A stretch of 64,000 bases of DNA from Streptomyces deccanensis (GCF_022385335.1 NZ_CP092431.1:2170001-2234000); one strand, 5' to 3'. Positions 8,726-16,490 are shown, numbered from the stretch's first letter. A program made the numbers and translations. The notes: a model not told the origin generated them from the letters alone.

Positions 8726-9328
8726 ATGGCCGGTTTCCGGAGTCTGGCAAGACAGGTGCGAGATCCCAGGTGCGACCTGGCACTGCGGCGGTATTCGCTG
8801 CGCAAGTGCCTTGAGAGGTTCGCCCCCTACGGGCATCGGGCGACGTGGGACCACTTGTGCTCGCGGGCCGGCTTCGGCCCCGAGGACCGCAACCCCGACC
8901 CGGCGCGGCTCGTGGCCGCACTGGAGGAGTTGGAAGAGGCCCGCTCCGTCTGGCTCGACTACGAGGTGCAGTTCGCGCGGCGCCGCAAGAAGGAGAAGTA
9001 CGACGGGCTGCGCAGGCCGGGCAGTGTCGACGACTGGCACCGGCTGACCTGGGGCGGTTTCGGCGTCGCGTGGTGCGACGACCCGAAGGTCCATCCCCGG
9101 GAACCCCTGGCGGAGGTGCTGCGCCGGCTCATCGCCGCGCTGGAGCGCGAACCGGGCTCGACCTGCCCGGTGTGCGAGGGTGAGCGCCTCGTCTGGATGT
9201 ACGACCTGGCCCACGAACCGTCCTCGGGCCCGGTCTGCACGGAGTGCGGAATCGTGGTGCCACGACCGGTGCTCACGCCCGAGGCCCTGGCGGAGTCCAG
9301 GCGCGGACGGCTGCTGGTCTCGGCCTAG
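8726..9328 (+). CDS. Uncharacterised protein with C-terminal zinc ribbon
   Basis: A 200-aa soluble protein that I do not recognise. The N-terminal three quarters are rich in Arg, Trp and acidic residues and look helical (for example ARLVAALEELEEARSVWLDY). The C-terminal part has two CxxC knuckles, C147-P-V-C150 and C171-T-E-C174, the layout of a structural zinc ribbon. That suggests nucleic-acid or protein binding. The ATG at 8726 is preceded by GACGGAGGTGCAGGGCG, so GGAGG lies about 10 nt upstream. It is probably monocistronic and is followed by a perfect 10-bp-stem terminator shared with the convergent gene. Codon use is normal for the genome. Confidence 0.7.
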   Translation: MAGFRSLARQVRDPRCDLALRRYSLRKCLERFAPYGHRATWDHLCSRAGFGPEDRNPDPARLVAALEELEEARSVWLDYEVQFARRRKKEKYDGLRRPGSVDDWHRLTWGGFGVAWCDDPKVHPREPLAEVLRRLIAALEREPGSTCPVCEGERLVWMYDLAHEPSSGPVCTECGIVVPRPVLTPEALAESRRGRLLVSA

Positions 9329-9333
9329 CTCGG

Positions 9334-9363
9334 CGGGGGTGCGCCGGGGATGCCGCACCCCCG
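9334..9363. terminator. Bidirectional terminator hairpin
   Basis: CGGGGGTGCG (9334-9343) pairs perfectly with CGCACCCCCG (9354-9363) across a 10-nt loop, with GTGTTTGTG downstream on the plus strand. It lies between two convergent genes. Confidence 0.75.
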
Positions 9364-9387
9364 TGTTTGTGCCTCCACGGCGCGACG

Positions 9388-9909
9388 TCAGGGCCTTTTG
9401 ACGTCCGTGTGGATGGCGAGCTTGAACTCGGCGAGGGTGATCGCCGTGGCCCGCTTGGTGTCCCCCGCCCCCCGCGCGGATATCTTCAGGCCCAGCGGCA
9501 TGCCCTTGTGCACGAACATCTGCCACACGCAGGTGCGGTACTGGCCGCCCCGGGTGCTCACACTGTCCGTCGTGCCCGTGGAGTCGTACTTCTTCTTCGT
9601 CAGGTTCAGGGGGTCGCGCACGAAGCGGGTGCGGTACTCCAGCGTCCTGGCGTCGGCCTCCCAGAACACCATCGCCGACAGCACGCCCCAGCCGTCGTGG
9701 CTGGGCCAGATCAGTCCGGAGCGCGGGTCGGGGAACGTGGAGGCGGCGCCACCGCCCTGGGCCGGGTCGTGCATCTTCCAGGGGTCGTACGACTCCTCGG
9801 TCGCCTCGTACGGGAAGCGCACCAGGTGGTAGCCGTCCGGGTCGTAGCTGATCCGCTGTGTCCCTGAGTGTGCCTTCTCCCACTTCAGCGAACAGATGAC
9901 AACGCTCAT
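9388..9909 (-). CDS. Conserved-looking hypothetical protein
   Basis: A 173-aa soluble protein with no recognised domain. It starts MSVVICSLKWEKAHSGTQRI and has regularly spaced aromatic residues, with alternating hydrophobic stretches such as YHLVRFPYEA and WGVLSAMVFWEADART, suggesting a beta-rich fold. No signal peptide or transmembrane segment is seen. The ATG at 9909 has GAGGAG 6 nt upstream. It stands alone, divergent from the RNA ligase gene across a 220-bp gap, so the two could share a regulatory region. No function is proposed. Confidence 0.7.
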   Translation of the reverse strand: MSVVICSLKWEKAHSGTQRISYDPDGYHLVRFPYEATEESYDPWKMHDPAQGGGAASTFPDPRSGLIWPSHDGWGVLSAMVFWEADARTLEYRTRFVRDPLNLTKKKYDSTGTTDSVSTRGGQYRTCVWQMFVHKGMPLGLKISARGAGDTKRATAITLAEFKLAIHTDVKRP

Positions 9910-10129
9910 CGGCGCTCCTCGCCCTTACTGTGCCCCTGCTGTGTTCTTGCCCTGCCTCGCCGGGGGACGCGCCGCGTCACCCCTCCGTGTCCATGACACA
10001 GCTGCGGTGAAAGCGGTTGCGGCGCGGGCGCTCTTACCAGTCCGAAATTGACTCGCTCCACCCCTTTCCCGTCCGGACAGTTGGGGTCGATGAGACACCC
10101 CTGAGCCGCCCAGGACCGAGGAGAGGCCG

Positions 10130-11206
10130 ATGTCGACGCTGCGCGTCACCGCCGAAGTGCTGACGATCCACGAACACCCGAACGCCGACGCGCTCGAACT
10201 GGCCCAGGTGGGCCTGTATCGAGCCGTCGTGGCGAAGGGGGCGTACCGCACCGGTGACACCGCCGTGTACATCCCGGAGCAGTCCGTGCTCCCCGCCGCG
10301 CTGATCGAGGAGTTGGGGCTCACCGGCCGGCTGGCGGGCGGCAACGCGGACAGGGTGAAGGCGGTACGGCTGCGGGGCGAGCTGTCGCAGGGCATCGTCT
10401 GCCGGCCGAGGGCCCTCGCGGACGTCGATCTCACGGCCGCCGTCTCCGACGGCACGGACTTCGCGGAGCGGCTCGGCATCGTCAAATGGGTGCCGCCGAT
10501 CCCGCCCACGATGAGCGGTGAGGTCGAGTCGGCGCCGGATCTGCTGCCCTGGGTCGACATCGAGAACATCCAGCGCCACCCCGGCATCTTCACGCCCGGC
10601 GAGCCGGTCGTCCTGACGGAGAAGCTGCACGGCACGGCCTGCCTGGTCACGTACCTCGCCGAGGGCGGCCGGATCCAGGTGTCCTCGAAGGGCTTCGGGT
10701 CGAAGTCCCTGGCCCTGAAGGAGGATCCGCGCAATCTGTACTGGCGCGCCGTCCACGGTCACCGGGTGGGCGAGGTCGCGGCCCGGCTCGCCGAGCGGCT
10801 CGGCGCCCGCCGCGTCGGGATCTTCGGCGAGGTCTACGGCGCCGGGGTGCAGGACCTGACATACGGCGCGGACGGTCGCCGCGACACCCTCGGGTACGCC
10901 GTCTTCGACGTCTCCGCGGACATCGACGGCCGGGTCCGCTGGCTGGACGCCGCGGAGCTGCCGGACCTGCTCGACGGCGAACTGCCCCTGGTACCACGGC
11001 TGTACGAGGGCCCGTACGCCGTCGACCGGGTCCTGGAGGTCGCCAGTGGACGGGAGACGGTCTCCGGGCGCGGGCTGCACCTGCGCGAGGGCGTCGTGAT
11101 CCGGCCGGCCACCGAGCGGTACAGCCCGGTGACCGGTGGACGGGCCGTCGCCAAGGCGGTCAGCCCGGCGTACCTGACCCGCAAGGGCGGCACGGAGTAC
11201 GAGTGA
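10130..11206 (+). CDS. RNA ligase (ATP), DraRnl/Rnl5-like
   Basis: A 358-aa nucleotidyltransferase predicted to seal breaks in RNA strands using ATP. The N-terminal part (about 1-110) resembles an OB-fold tRNA-binding module (HPNADALELAQVG). The adenylyltransferase domain has motif I at TEKLHGT with Lys165 as the predicted AMP-accepting residue, then IFGEVYG (motif III/IIIa-like), EGVVIRP (motif IV) and AKAVSPAYLTRK (motif V). The order OB fold then ligase core is that of Deinococcus DraRnl. GAGGAGAGG lies just upstream of the ATG. It is convergent with soxR; a perfect 42-bp palindrome separates them. The biochemical class is well supported, while the repair role is inferred from the family. 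Confidence 0.88.
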   Translation: MSTLRVTAEVLTIHEHPNADALELAQVGLYRAVVAKGAYRTGDTAVYIPEQSVLPAALIEELGLTGRLAGGNADRVKAVRLRGELSQGIVCRPRALADVDLTAAVSDGTDFAERLGIVKWVPPIPPTMSGEVESAPDLLPWVDIENIQRHPGIFTPGEPVVLTEKLHGTACLVTYLAEGGRIQVSSKGFGSKSLALKEDPRNLYWRAVHGHRVGEVAARLAERLGARRVGIFGEVYGAGVQDLTYGADGRRDTLGYAVFDVSADIDGRVRWLDAAELPDLLDGELPLVPRLYEGPYAVDRVLEVASGRETVSGRGLHLREGVVIRPATERYSPVTGGRAVAKAVSPAYLTRKGGTEYE

Positions 11207-11324
11207 GGGCCGCACCCGGTGGCACCCGGCCGGGTGAAGACCGGGCCGGGTGCGACCGGGCCGGATGAAGGCCGGGGCCGGGTGCCATCAGCCCCCCACG
11301 GGATCTCCGGGGGACTCGTGGGGT

Positions 11325-11366
11325 GCGGGAACCCGGGAGCTGACTTGTCAGCTCCCGGGTTCCCGC
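11325..11366. terminator. Perfect 42-bp palindrome overlapping the 3' end of soxR
   Basis: GCGGGAACCCGGGAGCTGAC (11325-11344) and its exact complement (11347-11366) are separated by only TT. The soxR stop codon (11348-11350) and its last five or so codons are inside the right arm. Probably a bidirectional terminator for the RNA ligase gene and soxR. Confidence 0.8.
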
Positions 11367-11833
11367 TGTTCGGCCTTCCGGCGCTCGACCAGGAGGCGGG
11401 AGCCGCTCTGGCGTTCGCCGAAGATGTCGTCGGGGTTGGAGAGCACACAGGTGTCCATGGACAGACAGCCGCAGCCGATGCAGTCGGTGAGGTGGTCCCG
11501 CAGCCGGTTCAGCTGCTTGATCCGTTCGTCCAGCTCGGACCGCCAGGCCTCGGAGAGATGGGCCCAGTCCTCGCGGGTCGGTGTCCGTTCCTCGGGCAGT
11601 TCGGCGAGCGCCTCGCGGATCGTGGCGAGCGGGATGCCGACGCGCTGCGCGGCCCGGACGAAGGCCACCCGGCGCAGGGCGTCCCGGCTGTAACGGCGCT
11701 GGTTGCCCGTGGTGCGGCGGCTGCTGATCAGCCCCTTGGACTCGTAGAAGTGCAGCGCGGAGACGGCGGCGCCGCTACGGGCCGACAGCTGGCCGACGGT
11801 CAACTCGTGGATCTTCTCAGGGATCTGGGGCAC
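11348..11833 (-). CDS. soxR: Redox-sensitive transcriptional regulator SoxR
   Basis: A 161-aa MerR-family activator with a [2Fe-2S] redox switch. The MerR helix-turn-helix lies at about residues 10-60 ([20 protein letters not shown]), then a dimer helix. The cluster motif [12 protein letters not shown] gives C118-X2-C121-X-C123-X5-C129, the SoxR signature. In Streptomyces, SoxR responds to redox-active compounds and controls oxygenase and efflux genes directly rather than through SoxS. A GTG at 11833 ([12 protein letters not shown]) is preferred because it matches the family N-terminus; an in-frame ATG at 11851 is possible. Neither has a strong ribosome site. It is divergent from the MaoC gene. 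Confidence 0.93.
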   Translation of the reverse strand: MPQIPEKIHELTVGQLSARSGAAVSALHFYESKGLISSRRTTGNQRRYSRDALRRVAFVRAAQRVGIPLATIREALAELPEERTPTREDWAHLSEAWRSELDERIKQLNRLRDHLTDCIGCGCLSMDTCVLSNPDDIFGERQSGSRLLVERRKAEQREPGS

Positions 11834-11872
11834 CCCGCCGAGCCTACCCATACCCGAAAGGGTCACGGTCCG

Positions 11873-11901
11873 TTGACAGGGATCGCGCGGCCGACCATGC
11901 T
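11873..11901 (+). promoter_or_regulatory. Promoter of the MaoC gene
   Basis: TTGACA (11873-11878) lies 17 bp before CATGCT (11896-11901), a sigma-70/HrdB-type arrangement. The -10 runs into the palindrome at 11900-11915, which is the geometry expected for repression. Confidence 0.55.
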
Positions 11902-11915
11902 AAGCAGTCGCTTAG
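11900..11915. promoter_or_regulatory. TetR-type operator CTAAGC-N4-GCTTAG
   Basis: Perfect 6-bp arms with an AGTC spacer, 25 bp upstream of the MaoC start and overlapping its predicted -10 and transcription start. Similar to the site at 14761-14774 upstream of a TetR gene (11 of 14 core positions). Confidence 0.65.
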
Positions 11916-11940
11916 ACATCGGGACCAGGGAGGCCGAGAC

Positions 11941-12402
11941 ATGGCAGAGCCGAGGATCTTCACGTCCGCCGAGGAGCTGAAGGCGGCGGTGGGTGAGTCG
12001 CTGGGGTACAGCGACTGGCTGGAGGTCGACCAGAAGCGGATCGATCTCTTCGCCGAGGCCACCGGCGACCACCAGTGGATCCATGTGGACCCGGAGAAGG
12101 CGGCGGCCGGGCCGTTCGGAACGACCATCGCCCACGGCTATCTGACCCTGTCCCTGCTGCCGTTGTTCGTTCCGCAGGTCCTCAAGGTCGACAACGCCAA
12201 GATGGGCGTGAACTACGGCACCAACAAGGTCCGCTTCCCGGCGCCGGTCCCGGTCGGCTCCCGACTGCGCGCCACCGCGACCCTCCAGGACGTCACGGAG
12301 GTCGGCGGGGGCGTCCAGGTCACGGCCGCGGTCGTCGTGGAACGCGAGGGCGGGGAGAAGCCGGTGTGCGTGGCCGAGTCGGTGTCCCGGTTCTACTTCT
12401 GA
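11941..12402 (+). CDS. MaoC family dehydratase (R-specific enoyl-CoA hydratase-like)
   Basis: A 153-aa hot-dog-fold protein. MaoC proteins hydrate enoyl-CoA to (R)-3-hydroxyacyl-CoA or perform related dehydrations. FAEATGDHQWIHVDPEKA supplies the catalytic Asp/His pair of the hydratase-2 motif. GPFGTTIAHGYLTLSLLP is the second conserved block. AGGGAGG lies 7 nt before the ATG. It is a single-gene unit with its own TTGACA promoter, overlapped by a TetR-type palindrome, so it is probably derepressed by an acyl-CoA or related metabolite. It is followed by a 12-bp-stem hairpin. Cytoplasmic. Confidence 0.92.
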   Translation: MAEPRIFTSAEELKAAVGESLGYSDWLEVDQKRIDLFAEATGDHQWIHVDPEKAAAGPFGTTIAHGYLTLSLLPLFVPQVLKVDNAKMGVNYGTNKVRFPAPVPVGSRLRATATLQDVTEVGGGVQVTAAVVVEREGGEKPVCVAESVSRFYF

Positions 12403-12409
12403 GCTCGAC

Positions 12410-12441
12410 CGTGGCGCGGCGTTCGCGACCGCCGCGCCACG
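12410..12441. terminator. Bidirectional terminator, 12-bp perfect stem
   Basis: CGTGGCGCGGCG (12410-12421) pairs with CGCCGCGCCACG (12430-12441) across an 8-nt loop, between the convergent MaoC and deacetylase genes. Confidence 0.8.
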
Positions 12442-12449
12442 AGCGTGTC

Positions 12450-13154
12450 CTACCCGGGCGCCACGGCGCGGCCGGTCTGCGGTGAGATCGCTCCCGCGCA
12501 CAGACCACGGACGGACAGCCCCTGCGCGATGCGCGGGAGCGCCGCGCGCGCGTTCGCGGACCAGTCGTGCATGAGGATGACCTGGCCGTTCGTGAGGCGG
12601 GCCGCGGCCTGCACGATCGCGTCGGTGCCGGCGCCGTTCCAGTCCTGCGAGTCGACGTTCCAGATGATCTCGGTCAGGCCGTGTCTGGCCGCGACCGCCT
12701 TCACCGTCGCGTTGGTCTCGCCGTACGGCGGCCGGAACAGCTTCGGGGTGCCGCCGCCCGCGCCCGCGATCGCCGCCTGGGTCCGGGAGATCTCCGAGTC
12801 GATCTGCGCCTGGCTCAGCCCGGTCAGATGCGGGTGGGTGTAGCTGTGGTTGGCCACCCACATGCCGGCCGTGACCTGCGCCCGGACCAGGGCGGGGTTG
12901 GCGGCGGCGTACTGACCCTGGTTGAACATGGTGGCCCTCAGCCCGTTCTGCCGCAGCGCGGTCAGCAGGGACTGCGTACTGGTGGACGGACCGTCGTCGA
13001 ACGTGAGCCCGACATAGCCGGTACAGGCAGCGACCCGCTCCGGTGCCGCCGTGGCGGAGGTGAGCGTCAGGGGTACGGCGCTCACCAGGGCCGTCGCGAC
13101 GACCGCCAGCCGCCGCGCCGCTCGACGCGGCGAGCGGCGCGGTCCGGTGCTCAC
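12450..13154 (-). CDS. Secreted polysaccharide deacetylase (CE4; probable acetylxylan esterase)
   Basis: A 234-aa secreted NodB-homology enzyme. The signal peptide has a twin-Arg-containing n-region and a long Ala-rich core (residues 1 to about 40). The CE4 motifs are TFDDGPS (metal-binding Asp), HSYTHPHL (HxxxH metal ligands), RPPYGE and a final ILMHDW. The GTG start at 13154 overlaps the stop of the upstream GH11 xylanase gene by 4 nt (GTGA), so the two are translationally coupled. In S. lividans the CE4 enzyme AxeA is paired with XlnB, so removal of acetyl groups from xylan is the likeliest role. Chitin or peptidoglycan deacetylation cannot be excluded. It lacks a carbohydrate-binding module. 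Confidence 0.88.
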   Translation of the reverse strand: MSTGPRRSPRRAARRLAVVATALVSAVPLTLTSATAAPERVAACTGYVGLTFDDGPSTSTQSLLTALRQNGLRATMFNQGQYAAANPALVRAQVTAGMWVANHSYTHPHLTGLSQAQIDSEISRTQAAIAGAGGGTPKLFRPPYGETNATVKAVAARHGLTEIIWNVDSQDWNGAGTDAIVQAAARLTNGQVILMHDWSANARAALPRIAQGLSVRGLCAGAISPQTGRAVAPG

Positions 13155-13879
13155 GGGGACACCGTGATACTGGAGCTGCCGCTGCTCCGGTATCCCTCGG
13201 TGGCCATGATCATGTAGTAGCGGAAACTGCCGAGGGGCATCCCCGCGCGGGCCCAGGCGTCGAAGTGGTTGCCGGTGGTGATGTTTCCGCCGGTCCGCTT
13301 CGACTGCCGCACGCTCCAGTACTGGTCGAAGGTGCGGGTGCCCTCGACGGAGGGGGCGTTGTACCGCGTCGTCTTGTAGATGTCGTACGTGCCGCCGTCG
13401 CTGGTGACCGTGCCCTTGTAGGTGCCCGTGGGCCGGTAGGTGCCCCAGTTGTCGACGATGTAGTACTCGATGAGCGGACTGGCCGTCCAGCCGTAGAGGG
13501 TCAGATAGGCGTTGCCGGACGGGCTGAAGCTGCCCGAGTAGGTGACGGTCCTGCGGGAGCCGTTGCTCCAGCCCTTGCCGGCGACGAAGTTGCCGGTGTT
13601 CCGCCAGGAGGTCCGGTAGGTGCCGCCGGAGGCCAGGGTCATGGAGACCGTGCCCGGGGCGTCGGTCCAGAACGAGTAGTAGAAGCCGTTGTTCGTGCCG
13701 GTCTGGTTGCTGGTGACCACCGTGTCCGCGCGGGCCGTGCCGGGCAGGGCCAGCGTGGTCGCCGCGGCCATGGCGGTGGCGCAGACACCGCTCATGAAGA
13801 GCCTGCGGCTGGGGGGCGGGGTGGGTGCGGATTCCGATGCGGATTCTGGTGCGGTTGCGGGTGCGGGTGCGTCGCTCAT
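13151..13879 (-). CDS. GH11 endo-1,4-beta-xylanase, Tat-exported
   Basis: A 242-aa secreted xylanase that cuts internal beta-1,4-xylose bonds. A long n-region leads to SRRLFMSGV, a Tat motif, and cleavage is likely after GTARA. The mature GH11 jelly roll contains the nucleophile Glu in [12 protein letters not shown] and the acid/base Glu in [12 protein letters not shown]. The ATG at 13879 has GAGGAGGA 8 nt upstream. It has no binding domain, so it is XlnC-like, yet it is coupled to a CE4 gene as XlnB is. The upstream region carries TTTCGG/CCGAAA and two inverted CGAAACATTCG elements, matching the CGAAA-type motif known from Streptomyces xylanase promoters. Confidence 0.93.
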   Translation of the reverse strand: MSDAPAPATAPESASESAPTPPPSRRLFMSGVCATAMAAATTLALPGTARADTVVTSNQTGTNNGFYYSFWTDAPGTVSMTLASGGTYRTSWRNTGNFVAGKGWSNGSRRTVTYSGSFSPSGNAYLTLYGWTASPLIEYYIVDNWGTYRPTGTYKGTVTSDGGTYDIYKTTRYNAPSVEGTRTFDQYWSVRQSKRTGGNITTGNHFDAWARAGMPLGSFRYYMIMATEGYRSSGSSSITVSP

Positions 13880-13959
13880 ACGCGCGCGTCCTCCTCGGGC
13901 TCGTGGGGTTCGCCCTGTCATCCCGGGAGTGTTGGCCTGCCCCTGCCAACTGTCAATGC

Positions 13960-13985
13960 TTTCGGCGTCGAGCCCGAAACATTCG
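13960..13985. promoter_or_regulatory. Xylanase-type regulatory element (TTTCGG-N8-CCGAAA, CGAAACATTCG)
   Basis: TTTCGG (13960-13965) and CCGAAA (13974-13979) form an inverted repeat that merges into CGAAACATTCG (13975-13985). Located about 80-105 bp upstream of the xylanase start. Confidence 0.6.
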
Positions 13986-14051
13986 CGGTCCGCACCAGCG
14001 ACAACCCGCCAAGAGCCCTGCGGAGGGGGTCACATCACCGGCCAGAGACTT

Positions 14052-14062
14052 CGAATGTTTCG
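14052..14062. promoter_or_regulatory. Second CGAAACATTCG element, inverted
   Basis: CGAATGTTTCG is the exact reverse complement of the element at 13975-13985, centred 77 bp away. It lies just before the 3' end of the TetR gene and is probably part of the xylanase control region. Confidence 0.5.
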
Positions 14063-14085
14063 ACGGTCGATCCGATCGTCGAGGG

Positions 14086-14712
14086 TCACTTCTTCGCGCC
14101 CACCATGCGCAGGACGAGGTCCGCGTAGAGGGTGCCGACCTCGTCCGGGGTGCGGGAACCGTTGACGTTGAACCAGCGGGCCACGTCGATGCAGAGGGAG
14201 AGGATGGCGATCGTCGTGCCGCGGACGTCGGGGACGTCGAAGTCGCCCGAGGCGACGCCGTCCTCGATGATGCCGCGCACGGCCGCGTCGTTCTCACGGC
14301 GCAGCGTGACGATCTCGGCGCGGGCGTCGGGCCCGAGGGCGTCGAGCTCGTACTGCACGACACGGGCGACGGTGTGCTGTCCCGCGTGCCAGCGGACGAA
14401 GGAGCGCACGGCCTCGGCGAGCCGGTCGGCCGGGCCGCCCTCGGAACGGGCCGCCGTACGCAGGACGTCGAGGGCCTTCTCGTGACCGATGCGGCTGATC
14501 CGGTGGAGCAGCTCTTCCTTGGTCTTGTAATGGATGTACAGCGCGGCGGGGCTCATGCCCGCGCGACCCGCGATGTCCCGGGTCGTCGTCGCGTGGTAGC
14601 CACGCTCGGCGAAGGCCTCCACGGCGGCCACCAGCAGCCGCCGGGCCGCGTCCGGGTTGACCTCACCCCACGGCTGCGGCTCGCCGCCCGCCGTCTCCTC
14701 CGCCGTACTCAT
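14086..14712 (-). CDS. TetR/AcrR family transcriptional regulator
   Basis: A 208-aa repressor. The helix-turn-helix region is FAERGYHATTTRDIAGRAG followed by MSPAALYIHYKTKEELL. The C-terminal domain ends VRMVGAKK-like and is of the ligand-binding helical type. The ATG at 14712 has GGAAGGGG about 10 nt upstream. Upstream (14761-14774) is TAAGCGCTCGCTCA on the coding strand, a near-palindrome that resembles the operator of the MaoC gene at 11900. It therefore probably autoregulates and also controls the MaoC gene; that link is inferred. It does not look like a xylanase regulator, because the xylanase region carries a different motif. Confidence 0.9.
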   Translation of the reverse strand: MSTAEETAGGEPQPWGEVNPDAARRLLVAAVEAFAERGYHATTTRDIAGRAGMSPAALYIHYKTKEELLHRISRIGHEKALDVLRTAARSEGGPADRLAEAVRSFVRWHAGQHTVARVVQYELDALGPDARAEIVTLRRENDAAVRGIIEDGVASGDFDVPDVRGTTIAILSLCIDVARWFNVNGSRTPDEVGTLYADLVLRMVGAKK

Positions 14713-14760
14713 CGCTCGTTCGCCCCTTCCGATGGCTCGGCACCACCATACCGCCGAAGG

Positions 14761-14774
14761 TGAGCGAGCGCTTA
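14761..14774. promoter_or_regulatory. Operator-like site upstream of the TetR gene
   Basis: TGAGCGAGCGCTTA, an imperfect palindrome (TAAGCG/CGCTCA arms) about 50 bp upstream of the TetR start. Same half-site (TAAGC) as 11900-11915. Confidence 0.5.
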
Positions 14775-14797
14775 GAAGCCCCGCTCAGGGCCGGTCG

Positions 14798-15085
14798 TCA
14801 GAGCTTTTCGAAGGGGTCGTGCTCGGCGAGGAGCTTCTCCAGCCGGGCCTGGTCGACCCGGCTGACGATCCGGCCGGCCTCCTGGCGGTCGCGGATCACC
14901 TTGGCCAGGGTGAAGGACGAGGTCACGAGGTAGAGGACCGCGATGGCCAGGAAGGCGCGGACCCAGGTGTCGGCGTCGAGGTGGTAGATGCCGACGGCGG
15001 TGGCGCCCATGGCGACGGCGAAGGAGGCGACGGCCTGGCCGTAGAAGGCCGCCGTGTTCTGCTGCTTGACCGGTGTCTCACTCAT
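14798..15085 (-). CDS. Small two-helix membrane protein (YiaA/YiaB-like)
   Basis: A 95-aa inner-membrane protein with two hydrophobic segments (AFYGQAVASFAVAMGATAVG and FLAIAVLYLVTSSFTLAKVI). They are separated by YHLDADTWVR and followed by a charged cytoplasmic tail. The size and layout match the YiaA/YiaB two-helix domain, whose function is unknown. The ATG at 15085 (MSETPVK) is chosen over an upstream GTG/ATG extension because it gives the usual N-terminus; no strong ribosome site is visible. It lies upstream of, and co-directional with, a TetR gene, with an operator-like site between. Confidence 0.75.
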   Translation of the reverse strand: MSETPVKQQNTAAFYGQAVASFAVAMGATAVGIYHLDADTWVRAFLAIAVLYLVTSSFTLAKVIRDRQEAGRIVSRVDQARLEKLLAEHDPFEKL

Positions 15086-15364
15086 GGGGACATGGTTCGC
15101 CGGATGTGGCCCGAACCACATCCGTCGAGGTACTCAGCCGGCGGCCCTCGCGTACTCAGGCCGCACCGACGCCCGAACCGGCGCGCACACCGGGACTCGG
15201 CTCGGGCGACTCGGGACTCAGGGACGGCATCCTCATCGGCCTTGACCATCCGTTCCGGTTGTGAGGGCTGGGACGTTTCCCGGTTGTGGGAGCGGAGGGG
15301 TGGATAGCGTGCTCAGGTCACTGTTCATGTGAGGTGCACCACGTGCACAGGGGGGAAGTCACAC

Positions 15365-16045
15365 ATGCGGAGCATGCGCAGAACACTGGGGCGGCTGTCC
15401 ACGGCCTTACTGGCGGGGGCCCTGCTCGTCCTGGTCGGTACAGGAACCGCCCACGCCACCACCACGGTCGAGATCCCGGCGGCCACCGACGGCGGTATCT
15501 CCGCGACCGTCAAGTTCTACGGCGCCGTGGTGCCCCAGCCCTACAACCCGGATCCCACCGCCTACTTCGGCGACCGCAAGTGCCTGCTCACCTACCACGA
15601 CTACGACCCGACGGCAGGCTGCGGCGGCTTCAAGCTGAGCGTCGAACTGCACAACGTACGCAACCAGCCCGGCTACATCGCGGGCCTGAGCAGCACCGGC
15701 GGCTACTTCCAGGCGTACGCCGACACGGCCCGCACGTTCGGCTGTCTGCGCGCGGACGGCACGTTCGACCACAGCACCAGTTTCGTGGTCCGTACCCAGC
15801 AGCAGCCCCTGTCGGCGACGTACTACGAGCCCGACAGCAACTACATCCTCTACGCGCACCGGAACCACTCCGGCGAGTACGGGCCGCATTTCTACGTCAA
15901 CTTCGCGCCCGTGGAGGTGAATTGCCCCGACGGCACGACCCCCACCCAGCGCGGCCTCAAGGTCACGAACGTCAGCGTCACCATCGAGGACGCGAACGTC
16001 TTCGGCAACACGAACTGGAGTACGCCGGGGCCGTTCTACGCGTAA
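15365..16045 (+). CDS. Secreted protein of unknown function with a TTA (bldA-type) codon
   Basis: A 226-aa exported protein that I do not recognise. A Sec signal peptide (RRTLGRLSTALLAGALLVLV, then AHA) ends near residue 33. The mature part is rich in Tyr, Thr and Asn, with four or so Cys (KCLLTYHDYDPTAGCGG, FGCLRADG, VNCPDG) that could form disulfides, suggesting a beta-rich extracellular domain. GGGGGGAAG lies 6 nt before the ATG. The codon at 15407-15409 (residue 15, in the signal peptide) is TTA. In Streptomyces TTA needs the bldA tRNA, so production may be tied to development. I found no other in-frame TTA in the window. Single gene. Confidence 0.8.
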   Translation: MRSMRRTLGRLSTALLAGALLVLVGTGTAHATTTVEIPAATDGGISATVKFYGAVVPQPYNPDPTAYFGDRKCLLTYHDYDPTAGCGGFKLSVELHNVRNQPGYIAGLSSTGGYFQAYADTARTFGCLRADGTFDHSTSFVVRTQQQPLSATYYEPDSNYILYAHRNHSGEYGPHFYVNFAPVEVNCPDGTTPTQRGLKVTNVSVTIEDANVFGNTNWSTPGPFYA

Positions 16046-16070
16046 CGGCACCCAGGACACATACGCGGAC

Positions 16071-16100
16071 GAGGGCCCCGGCGGTGAGGTCGGGCCCCTC
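16071..16100. terminator. Hairpin between convergent genes
   Basis: GAGGGCCC and GGGCCCCTC (16071-16100) pair with one extra C. They are followed by CTTTCC on the plus strand and placed between the convergent secreted-protein and Mth938 genes. Confidence 0.55.
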
Positions 16101-16121
16101 CTTTCCAGGCCCCGACCCTAC

Positions 16122-16490
16122 TCAGCAGGTCGAGTGGAACAGGCCGCCGACAGGCTTGCTCTCGCTTGCCAGCTGGTTGTACAGGTCAACGGCGCCCCTC
16201 GTCTCCTCGACGTGCACGGCCACGCTCGCTTCTTGAAGCAGCCGCAACGTCTCCGGCATCGTCTTCAGCCGCCGTTCCATGCCCTGGCTGAGGACGACGA
16301 CCGTACATCCACGATCAAGGAGTTCTCGTACGTCCGCGGGCTGGATCCCCGGATCGTGCCGGGTCCCGTACTCGTTCCAGTCCCAGGGGTGCCCTCCCCC
16401 TGGGTACAACACTAGATCCTTGTCGGTCGCGAGCCCTTCGACCTCCATCCGCCCCCATGAGACGTGTGTGATCAGTGGCGATCGATCCAT
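16122..16490 (-). CDS. Mth938-like domain protein (MTH938/NDUFAF3 family)
   Basis: A 122-aa single-domain cytoplasmic protein of the Mth938-like fold, a small alpha/beta domain shared with human AAMDC and NDUFAF3. Recognisable blocks are SWGRMEVEG near the start, DLVLYPGGGHPWDWNEYGT, CTVVVLSQGMERRL and a final VDLYNQLA. Bacterial members have no settled function. GGGGGGTG lies 5 nt before the ATG. It is alone between a convergent secreted-protein gene and an acyl-CoA dehydrogenase gene on the same strand, 170 bp away. Confidence 0.8.
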   Translation of the reverse strand: MDRSPLITHVSWGRMEVEGLATDKDLVLYPGGGHPWDWNEYGTRHDPGIQPADVRELLDRGCTVVVLSQGMERRLKTMPETLRLLQEASVAVHVEETRGAVDLYNQLASESKPVGGLFHSTC

